Assembly: GCA_030550075.1 (NCBI GenBank)
Contig: JAUQQB010000145.1
Coordinates: 1 to 7,113, forward strand
DNA: 7,113 bases
Reading direction: 5' to 3'
Source: Chloroflexota bacterium
GTDB taxonomy: Bacteria > Chloroflexota > Anaerolineae > Thermoflexales > Thermoflexaceae
Part shown: positions 1 to 6,072 of the stretch, one piece after another
Layout of the letters: every line of letters begins with the position of its first letter
Numbering within the stretch: the first letter of the stretch is position 1
The notes under the pieces: generated by a model
The model's input: only the letters and a program-made list of their open reading frames with translations
Databases searched by the model: none
Told to the model about the DNA's origin: nothing
Made by a program: the position numbers and the translations under genes

Positions 1-1104
<1,104 letters not shown>

Positions 1105-1245
1105 TGCTGATCAGGATTCGGGTTCTCAGAGATGAGGCTGGGGACCAGAAGGCCTCCGGCCCAATCCCTGAAAGATGTTTTTCCCTGCAGCCCTTCAGGC
1201 TGGGCAGTTACTCCAGTATGGAGGTCAACGGCGCAAGCCCTGCGT

Positions 1246-1282
1246 AAACAAACATCGGGAGTGGCCGGAACCACTCCCGATG
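1246..1282 (-). terminator. Intrinsic terminator of the tRNA-Pro unit
   Basis: A perfect 12-base-pair inverted repeat (CATCGGGAGTGG at 1253-1264 and its complement at 1271-1282) encloses a six-base loop. Read on the minus strand it is followed by TTTGTTTA (1252-1245). It starts two bases past the tRNA 3' end, so it is a textbook Rho-independent terminator for that transcript. Confidence 0.85.
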
Positions 1283-1284
1283 TG

Positions 1285-1359
1285 TCGGGACGGGCGGATT
1301 TGAACCGCCGACCCCTGCAACCCCATTGCAGTGCGCTAACCTGGCTGCGCCACGTCCCG
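1285..1359 (-). tRNA. tRNA-Pro, anticodon GGG
   Basis: A 75-base cloverleaf on the minus strand that reads the proline codons CCC and CCU. The acceptor stem CGGGACG pairs fully with CGTCCCG. The D arm is GCGC/GCGC around AGCCAGGTTA, and the anticodon arm is CTGCA/TGCAG around the loop ATGGGGT, which places GGG at positions 34-36 and G at 37, a proline-tRNA trait. The variable loop is GGGTC and the T arm is GGCGG/CCGCC around TTCAAAT. The discriminator base is A. The following bases are CAC, so CCA is not encoded and must be added after transcription. The anticodon loop is the same as in E. coli tRNA-Pro(GGG). It has its own promoter and terminator. Confidence 0.96.
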
Positions 1360-1369
1360 ATCAACGCTT

Positions 1370-1398
1370 ATTATAATGCGAGCTTCCGCCTCAGGCAA
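1370..1398 (-). promoter_or_regulatory. Sigma-70-type promoter of tRNA-Pro
   Basis: On the minus strand TTGCCT (1398-1393) is followed by a 17-base spacer and a perfect TATAAT (1375-1370). Initiation about seven bases further on leaves a leader of only a few bases before the tRNA 5' end at 1359. The exact -10, the ideal spacing and the position next to a stable-RNA gene make this a strong call. Confidence 0.82.
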
Positions 1399-1456
1399 GC
1401 GACACCCCCTAGCCGGAGGCCCGGAGGGCGCCGATGGCGGCCAGTGATCATCCCTC

Positions 1457-1486
1457 AAAAAAGCCTACCCGGATCCCTCTGGGATC
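1457..1486 (-). terminator. Possible weak terminator after the coiled-coil gene
   Basis: On the minus strand a small hairpin, GATCCC-AGA-GGGATC (1486-1472), overlaps the end of the coiled-coil gene. A run of six T follows at 1462-1457. The nine-base gap between hairpin and T-run and the short stem make this a poor match to a classic terminator, but it sits exactly at the gene end. Confidence 0.35.
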
Positions 1487-2343
1487 TCCGCCGGATGGAA
1501 AGCCTGTCCATCCTGAACCCACCACACCCCCAGCTGACGGGCCATCTCACGCGCCGACGGGGTCAGCTCCTTCGCGCCCACCACCGGCCACACCTCCTCC
1601 CCCAACGCCCGGGCGAAGATCTCCGCCCGCTCCAGGGCCCGCTCCACATCCTCCGTCCCACCCAACCAGGAGATCTCCACCGCCAGATAGACCGGACGAT
1701 CCTCCCTCCGATGGAAGCCCTTCACCAGGAGGTCCAATGGCAGCGCCCGCTCAGCCTCCTCCTCCGTGATTCGCCCGGCGGCGGCGGCCTGCTCCAGGAT
1801 CCGGTATCGCTCCTCATCGGAGACCGGAGAGGCTCGGCGAACCAGGCGGTGGAAGGCAAAGGCCGCCCGCTGGTGATAAAAGGCCTCCAGGCGCATGGTT
1901 TTAAGCTCGCCCAGATCCGCAGCGTGGTGCTCCAGCCGCTGGTTCATCCGCCGGGTCGTCTCAACGAGCTTTCGAACCGTTTCCTCCGTCCGCCGCTGCG
2001 CCTCCGCCAGCTCCGCGAAACGCCGGTCGGCCTCCGCCCGATAAGCCAGGAACTCCTGTCGGTGGGCCAGGAACTCCTGCCGGTGGGCGGCGAACTCCTC
2101 ATAATGCCGCCGCTGCGCCTCCGCCAGCTCCGCGAAGCGCCGGTCGGCCTCCGCCCGCGCCGCCGCGACTTCCTCCCGAATCTCGGCGAAGCGTCGCTCC
2201 GTTTCCTCCCGGAAGGCCCGGAACTCCGCGGGGAGGCGCAGGAGCTCCTCACCCGCCAGCAGCGCCCAAAGCTGCTGCCGCCACTCGGGATGCTGCCGAA
2301 GCAACTCCAGAAGATCCTGGAAATCCCTTACCGTGAAGCCCAC
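1465..2343 (-). CDS. Coiled-coil protein with PD-(D/E)XK nuclease-like C-terminal domain
   Basis: About 292 residues, function unknown. Three parts are visible. Residues 5-45 are a short helical head (VRDFQDLLELLRQHPEW) like that of a family common in Chloroflexota and Cyanobacteria. Residues 45-150 form a long, charged coiled coil with heptads and two copies of the 16-residue unit AEADRRFAELAEAQRR (64-79 and 103-118), plus a tandem HRQEFLA heptad at 87-100. Residues 150-280 are an alpha/beta domain in which LPLDLLVKG (Asp204) and VYLAVEIS (Glu223) resemble the D and ExK motifs of PD-(D/E)XK nucleases, but the position expected to be Lys is Ser225, so catalysis is uncertain. The start is a choice. 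GTG at 2343 has GGGGAG seven bases upstream and lies one base after the preceding gene's TGA; ATG at 2358 (five codons longer, overlapping that gene by 14 bases) has no visible ribosome site. Either way it is tightly coupled to the upstream gene. Confidence 0.75.
   Translation of the reverse strand: MGFTVRDFQDLLELLRQHPEWRQQLWALLAGEELLRLPAEFRAFREETERRFAEIREEVAAARAEADRRFAELAEAQRRHYEEFAAHRQEFLAHRQEFLAYRAEADRRFAELAEAQRRTEETVRKLVETTRRMNQRLEHHAADLGELKTMRLEAFYHQRAAFAFHRLVRRASPVSDEERYRILEQAAAAGRITEEEAERALPLDLLVKGFHRREDRPVYLAVEISWLGGTEDVERALERAEIFARALGEEVWPVVGAKELTPSAREMARQLGVWWVQDGQAFHPAEIPEGSG
1991..2157. repeat. Internal coding repeats of the coiled coil
   Basis: Two 50-base copies (1991-2040 and 2108-2157) differ at one base and are offset by 117 bases, or 39 codons. 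Between them is a 21-base tandem repeat (2046-2066 and 2067-2087), also with one mismatch, and each unit encodes one heptad. The near-identity at DNA level, not just in protein, points to recent duplication inside the coiled-coil gene. Confidence 0.85.
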
Positions 2344-2344
2344 G

Positions 2345-2707
2345 TCACGTCTCCCCATGGGGCATTTTACCGGGAAGTAAATGGAAGGGCCACACCGCGC
2401 GCTCCGGCGGCAGCCGGTCCAGCTCCGTTTCCTGGAAAGGGACCTCCCCGCTGAAATAGAGCACATTGATCTCCCCATCATAGCGATAGCGCCGCCTCAC
2501 CCAGCGCGGGCCGACCCGCATGATGACATCGAACCAGACCAGGCTGTTCTGGAGATCGAATTGTTCTTCCAGGATCCAGGATGGGGAGTCGCTGGGCAGG
2601 GTCGGCTGAAGGCGACGCATCGCCCGCTCCCACAAGCGCTGACGCTGCGCCTCCGGCGCCAGCGCCGTTTCGGCATCCGTGGAAACCCGTCGCTTCCAGA
2701 ACCCCAT
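2345..2707 (-). CDS. Hypothetical protein, 120 residues, unrecognised
   Basis: I do not recognise this protein. It has no signal peptide and no obvious membrane segment. The first 40 residues are basic and helical (rich in Arg and Ala). The middle, from SPSWILEEQFDLQNSLVWF (about 41-59) through VIMRVGPRWVRRRYRYDGEI (about 61-80) to NVLYFSGEVPF, alternates hydrophobic and polar residues and looks like a beta sheet. It is Trp- and Arg-rich. The start is well supported: ATG at 2707 has GAGGGG six bases upstream (2714-2719). Its TGA (2345-2347) lies one base before, or 14 bases inside, the start of the coiled-coil gene, so the two are very probably translated together and may act together. Coding is favoured over the plus-strand ORF covering the same bases because of the ribosome site, the tight linkage and the sensible protein composition. 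The function is open. Confidence 0.65.
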   Translation of the reverse strand: MGFWKRRVSTDAETALAPEAQRQRLWERAMRRLQPTLPSDSPSWILEEQFDLQNSLVWFDVIMRVGPRWVRRRYRYDGEINVLYFSGEVPFQETELDRLPPERAVWPFHLLPGKMPHGET

Positions 2708-2782
2708 CGGTTGCCCCTCGCTGGTTCAGTGTTTATCGGGGAGCAAACCCCCATCCATACCCATACCAACTACCACCAAAGG

Positions 2783-2806
2783 CCATCCCCGCGACCGAGG
2801 GGATGG
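2783..2806 (-). terminator. Hairpin after fabI, possible weak terminator
   Basis: An eight-base-pair stem, CCATCCCC/GGGGATGG, with an eight-base loop lies five bases past the fabI stop. Read on the minus strand it is followed only by CCTTTGG, so the T-tract is poor. It may terminate weakly or protect the 3' end, and some transcription could continue into the two hypothetical genes. Confidence 0.45.
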
Positions 2807-2810
2807 GTTC

Positions 2811-3611
2811 TCACGCCGTGGCGCTTTCCTCAATTAATCGTTCCGTGACCCCTAAGATATGATAGCCGGCGTCCACGAAGATGATCTCGCCTGTGATCGC
2901 CGCCGCGCGATCGCTGCACAACCAGGCGGCCAGCGCCCCCACATCCTCGATGGTCACATTGCGGCGCAGCGGGACGATTTCCCGGAACAGGCTATAGAGG
3001 GAACGGAAGCCCGGGATGCCGGTCGCCGCCAGGGTGCGGATCGGCCCGGCGGAGATGGCGTTGACCCGGATGCCCCGCGGGCCCAGATCATACGCCAGAT
3101 AACGGACCGAGGCCTCCAGGGCGGCCTTGGCCACCCCCATCACATTGTAGTGGGGGACCACCTTCTCGGAGCCGTAATAGGTCATGGTGAGCATGGCCCC
3201 GCCGTTTTTCATCAGCGGCGCCGCCTCGCGCGCCAGGGCGGTGAACGAATAGACGCTGACATCCATCGCGATGCGGAAGCCCTCGCGGGAAGTCAGGTAA
3301 TAGGGGCCGCTCAGCTCCTCCCGCTTCGCGAAGGCGACCGCGTGGACCAGGATGTCCAGCCGGTCATACGTCTGGCGATATTTCTCAAACAGCGCGGCGA
3401 TCTGGGCGTCATCGCTCAGATCGCAGGGCTCAATGAATGTAGCCCCCACGCTCTCCGCCAGCGGACGCACCCGCCGCTCCAGCGCGGGACCTGCGTAGGA
3501 GAAGGCCAGGGTCGCCCCCTCGGCATGCATCGCCTTGGCGATGCCCCAGGCAATGGAATGATCATTCGCCACCCCGAAGATCAGAGCGATCTTCCCATCC
3601 AGCATCCCCAT
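2811..3611 (-). CDS. fabI: Enoyl-[acyl-carrier-protein] reductase (NADH), FabI
   Basis: A cytoplasmic FabI-type enoyl-ACP reductase that reduces trans-2-enoyl-ACP to acyl-ACP, the last step of each fatty-acid elongation cycle. At 266 residues it has the usual family length. It is a divergent short-chain dehydrogenase. The nucleotide-binding start is [18 protein letters not shown] at about residues 11-28, with an SIAWGIA that matches the family's SIA-x-G-I-A. The catalytic Tyr-x6-Lys is YNVMGVAK, giving Tyr155 and Lys162, and a second conserved Tyr lies at 145 in [19 protein letters not shown] at about 182-196 and [16 protein letters not shown] at about 219-234 are near-identical to E. coli FabI. 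The start chosen is ATG 3611, because GGAGG (3617-3621) is five bases upstream; GTG 3617 would overlap that site. It is transcribed away from the E1 operon, across a 376-base divergent region. Confidence 0.96.
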   Translation of the reverse strand: MGMLDGKIALIFGVANDHSIAWGIAKAMHAEGATLAFSYAGPALERRVRPLAESVGATFIEPCDLSDDAQIAALFEKYRQTYDRLDILVHAVAFAKREELSGPYYLTSREGFRIAMDVSVYSFTALAREAAPLMKNGGAMLTMTYYGSEKVVPHYNVMGVAKAALEASVRYLAYDLGPRGIRVNAISAGPIRTLAATGIPGFRSLYSLFREIVPLRRNVTIEDVGALAAWLCSDRAAAITGEIIFVDAGYHILGVTERLIEESATA

Positions 3612-3753
3612 AGGCACCTCCGGAGTCAGAGGGATGAGCTTCGCGCGGACCCGGATGGGAATCCCTGCGGGGAGAGCGAAGCATGATTCTCTTCCATGGT
3701 CACCCTCCCCGTTCCGATCCCGCTCTCCACCATGCGCCGGGCCCTTCCGCGCT

Positions 3754-3783
3754 ATTGTGCAACAGATCCGGAGAATCCATCAA
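3754..3783 (-). promoter_or_regulatory. Candidate fabI promoter
   Basis: On the minus strand TTGATG (3783-3778) and CACAAT (3759-3754) are separated by 18 bases; each hexamer matches the consensus at four of six positions. It would give fabI a leader of roughly 135 bases. The match is moderate, and a start further upstream is possible. Confidence 0.4.
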
Positions 3784-3796
3784 ATCCCTCCTCCTA

Positions 3797-3880
3797 GCCC
3801 CTCGAGCCGTAAGGGTGACGATGGGGTCCAAAGCCCCATTCACCCCCACCAGACCCCTTGTCATTCCATGGCCCCTCGAG
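3797..3880 (+). repeat. Paired GCCCCTCGAG direct repeat, possible operator
   Basis: The same ten bases occur at 3797-3806 and 3871-3880, 74 bases apart, each containing the palindrome CTCGAG. The second copy lies in the -35/-10 spacer of the plus-strand promoter and touches its -10. The first lies about 14 bases upstream of the minus-strand -35 candidate. The placement suggests a regulator binding site, but no regulator gene is in the window. Confidence 0.35.
3813..3845. promoter_or_regulatory. Bulged hairpin in the divergent region
   Basis: GGGTGA (3813-3818) pairs with TCACCC (3840-3845) and ATGGGG (3821-3826) with CCCCAT (3834-3839). That makes twelve base pairs with a two-base bulge and a seven-base loop. 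No T-run follows on either strand, so it is not a plain terminator. It could be an operator or part of a leader RNA. Confidence 0.45.
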
Positions 3881-3887
3881 TTAAAAT
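3858..3887 (+). promoter_or_regulatory. Promoter of the DUF169-E1 operon
   Basis: TTGTCA (3858-3863) and TAAAAT (3882-3887) each match the sigma-70 consensus at five of six positions and are 18 bases apart. The transcript would start near 3894, leaving a leader of about 95 bases. That leader contains a CTCCAG/CTGGAG repeat and a GATGGA-CCTT-TCCATC hairpin (3959-3974) directly before the ribosome site. Confidence 0.65.
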
Positions 3888-3987
3888 GAAAACACGTAGC
3901 GAAAATGGGGCCTCCAGCTGGATGTGACCTGGAGATCCTCAACCGCATCTAAGAAAGCGATGGACCTTTCCATCTCAGGAGGCCGGG

Positions 3988-4770
3988 ATGCCGGACAGGC
4001 TTCAACGCCTGCAGGAAGCGCTTCAGGCCCACGTGCGCCCGGCCACCTTCCCGGTAGCGATTCGGATGCTCGCCCCCGGGGAGCCATGGCCGGAGAAAAC
4101 CCGTTTTCCCAAACGGGATTTCGGACAACAACTCGCTATCTGTCAGGGCTTCGCCATCGCCCGTCACTACGGATGGATCATTGGAATGCGAGGGGAAGAT
4201 CTATCCTGTCCCCTCGCTAAAGTCGTCTGGGGCTTTGAGCCCATGCTGGATTATTACCTCAACGGCATGACCTGCGCCGGGATGTATACCGAGACCCCGG
4301 CCGCGGGGGCGGTGAGCGAGGCCCAGGTCGATAAATGGGAATATCAACAATGGGAAGGTGTTGTCGCTGCCCCTCTTCATCGCACCTCCTTTGAACCCCA
4401 CGTGATCCTCATTTATGGGAACTCCGCTCAGGTCATGCGCCTGGTGGTCGCCCGACTCTGGAAGACCGGTGGCCGGCTGACTTCCTCTTTCTCCGGACGT
4501 ATTGACTGCGCGGACGCGGTGATCACCACGATGAAGACCGATGAGTGCCAGGTGATCCTCCCCTGCTACGGCGACCGGGTCTTCGGCCAGGCCCAGGACG
4601 ATGAGATGGCGTTCACGATTCCCAACAGCAAGATCGAATGGATCATCGAGGGCCTGGAGGGCACCCATAAAGGCGGCATTCGTTACCCGATCCCGAAGTT
4701 CCTTCGATACACCGGGATCTATCCGGATCACTATATGGAAATGGAACGCCAGTGGCAGAAGGAGCAGTGA
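3988..4770 (+). CDS. DUF169 family protein
   Basis: A soluble protein of 260 residues that I place in the DUF169 family, found in archaea and bacteria and without an established function as far as I know. Supporting stretches are FPVAIRML (21-28), LAICQGFAIARHYGW (49-63), DLSCPLAK (71-78), LNGMTCAGMY (91-100), and a later VILPCYGDRVFGQAQDDEM (189-207) followed by FTIP. Six cysteines lie at 52, 74, 96, 174, 187 and 193. The first three sit in conserved-looking Gly-containing motifs and could bind metal or an iron-sulfur centre, which is my inference. There is no signal peptide or membrane segment. ATG 3988 has AGGAGG five bases upstream (3977-3982), with a small hairpin just before it that could tune initiation. 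It ends 69 bases before the E1 alpha gene with no terminator between, so it leads the E1 operon. Confidence 0.8.
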   Translation: MPDRLQRLQEALQAHVRPATFPVAIRMLAPGEPWPEKTRFPKRDFGQQLAICQGFAIARHYGWIIGMRGEDLSCPLAKVVWGFEPMLDYYLNGMTCAGMYTETPAAGAVSEAQVDKWEYQQWEGVVAAPLHRTSFEPHVILIYGNSAQVMRLVVARLWKTGGRLTSSFSGRIDCADAVITTMKTDECQVILPCYGDRVFGQAQDDEMAFTIPNSKIEWIIEGLEGTHKGGIRYPIPKFLRYTGIYPDHYMEMERQWQKEQ

Positions 4771-4839
4771 TATTTGGGAGTAGGCTGGGCACCGAAGGCA
4801 TCTGGACGGCCTGAAACCCATTGCTCTTAGGAGGCGGCC

Positions 4840-5931
4840 ATGGCAGTTGAGGTCAAGGAACTGCTTTCCATCACCCAGCGCCATGAGGAGCTGGGGCTTT
4901 CCGATGAAACGGTCCTCCAGATGTATTACCATCTCCTCCTCGCCCGTCGATTAGATGAACGCTGCTGGGTCCTCCAGCGCCAGGGACGGATTCCTTTCCA
5001 TATCTCTGGCATCGCGCACGAGGGGATCGGTGTGGGAGCTGCCTATGCCCTGCGCAAGGGGTTTGACCTGGTGCATCCTTACTATCGGGATCTGGCCCTT
5101 TCCATCGCCCTGGGGATGAAGCCGGTAGAGTTCATGCTTGCCCTTTACGGGAAGAAAGGGGATCCCCATAGCGCTGCCCGCCAGATGCCCTCCCACTTCG
5201 GCATTCGTCGCCTGAACCTCATCTCCGGTTCCAGCCCTGTTGCCACTCAGGTCCCCCAGGCCGCCGGCATCGCTCTCGCTGAGGTACTCAAACAGAAGCT
5301 CCGCTCTCAGTTAGAGGCTGCCGGTTTCCGCGTGAGCCGGGAGATGCGGGTCGTCCTCACCTCAATGGGCGAGGGCAGCACCAGCGAGGGCGATTTCCAC
5401 GAGGCCCTGAATTGGGCCGGCATCTACAAGCTCCCTCTCGTCGTCCTCGTCCATAACAACCAGTATGCGATCTCCGTCCCGGTCTGGAAGCAGATGGCTG
5501 TGAAACGGGTGGCGGATCGGGCAGCCGCCTATGGGATTCACGGGACGGTCTGCGACGGCGGCAACGTCCTGGAAGTCTATCAGGTGGTCAAGGAGGCGGT
5601 GGACCGGGCCCGAGCAGGCGAGGGGACAACCCTGATCGAGGCGGTGACCTACCGCTGGACCCCCCATTCCTCTGACGATGATGACCGGACCTATCGGACG
5701 CGGGAGGAGGTGGAACAGGGGAAGCTCCGGGATCCCCTGCCCCGGCTCCGGGATTACCTTTACCGGAGGAGCTTGCTCACCCAGCGGCTGGAGGACGAGC
5801 TGGAGGAACAAGTGCGGGCAGAGGTGGATGAGGCCCAGCGGCTGGCGGAGGAAGCCCCCTACCCGGCCCCGGAAGAGGCCCTCGCCCCTGTCTTCGCGAC
5901 AGAAGATCGCTCCGGGTGGTGGAGCGAGTGA
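4840..5931 (+). CDS. bkdA1: Branched-chain 2-oxoacid dehydrogenase E1 alpha subunit
   Basis: The alpha subunit of a heterotetrameric, thiamine-diphosphate-dependent E1. It decarboxylates 2-oxo acids and passes the acyl group to lipoyl-E2 in the cytoplasmic complex. It has 363 residues. The ThDP/Mg motif runs from GEGSTSEGDFHEALN (177-191) to NN (206-207), followed by QYAISVP; GEG in place of the usual GDG also occurs in mammalian branched-chain E1 alpha. RQMPSHF (114-120) and the loop TPHSSDDDDRTYR (274-286) are typical of Bkd rather than pyruvate E1. An insertion of about 15-20 charged residues lies near 147-168, between the AAGIALA helix and VVLTSMGEG, where relatives usually have a short loop. 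ATG 4840 has AGGAGG five bases upstream. It is downstream of DUF169 and upstream of E1 beta in one operon. Substrate choice between branched-chain and other oxo acids cannot be settled from sequence alone. Confidence 0.93.
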   Translation: MAVEVKELLSITQRHEELGLSDETVLQMYYHLLLARRLDERCWVLQRQGRIPFHISGIAHEGIGVGAAYALRKGFDLVHPYYRDLALSIALGMKPVEFMLALYGKKGDPHSAARQMPSHFGIRRLNLISGSSPVATQVPQAAGIALAEVLKQKLRSQLEAAGFRVSREMRVVLTSMGEGSTSEGDFHEALNWAGIYKLPLVVLVHNNQYAISVPVWKQMAVKRVADRAAAYGIHGTVCDGGNVLEVYQVVKEAVDRARAGEGTTLIEAVTYRWTPHSSDDDDRTYRTREEVEQGKLRDPLPRLRDYLYRRSLLTQRLEDELEEQVRAEVDEAQRLAEEAPYPAPEEALAPVFATEDRSGWWSE

Positions 5932-6072
5932 AATACGGCCCCAGGCGTCCCCCAGGAAAGCAAGGAACCGAGCGCAGAAACGTTTCTCGATCAGCCGTTC
6001 GCACAATGGCTCGGCGGGACGCTGGAGGCGCCGATCCTTACCCGAATGAACGAACCCTGGGAGGTCCGATCC
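5932..6072 (+). other. Open in-frame spacer between E1 alpha and E1 beta
   Basis: The 141 bases between the alpha TGA and the preferred beta ATG stay in one common frame: alpha stop, spacer and beta are all in phase with no further stop. Read through, the spacer would encode 47 residues, including a protein-like ETFLDQPFAQWLGGTLEAP. The other two plus frames are also open across most of it, so openness alone is weak evidence for coding. GGGAGGT (6059-6065) inside it serves E1 beta. Confidence 0.5.

Larger units (their letters stand above)
3612..3987. other. Divergent intergenic region between fabI and the DUF169 gene
   Basis: A stretch of 376 bases with no convincing gene. It carries the start signals for both neighbours, a plus-strand promoter, a weaker minus-strand candidate, a repeated CTCGAG-centred word, a bulged hairpin, and an eight-base inverted repeat in the fabI leader (GGAGAGCG 3671-3678 with CGCTCTCC 3721-3728). 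The short ORFs crossing it lack ribosome sites and recognisable sequence. Confidence 0.7.

Noticed and set aside
1285..1359. tRNA as integration site of a mobile element
   Set aside because: No integrase gene and no repeated copy of the tRNA 3' end are present in the window.
1132..2454. 440-residue plus-strand ORF across the tRNA and the coiled-coil gene
   Set aside because: It runs through a clear tRNA and its terminator, and is a Pro/Leu/Arg-rich shadow of the minus-strand coiled-coil gene.
2381..2848. 155-residue plus-strand ORF opposite the 120-residue hypothetical gene
   Set aside because: It has no ribosome site and a less protein-like composition, while the minus-strand reading has a good Shine-Dalgarno site and tight operon spacing.
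2859..3686. 275-residue plus-strand ORF over fabI
   Set aside because: It is antisense to an unmistakable FabI and carries no family signature.
3618..3760. T-box-like leader upstream of fabI
   Set aside because: Some GGGTGACC and GGGGAGGG stretches recall T-box parts, but no T-box core sequence or specifier loop could be found.
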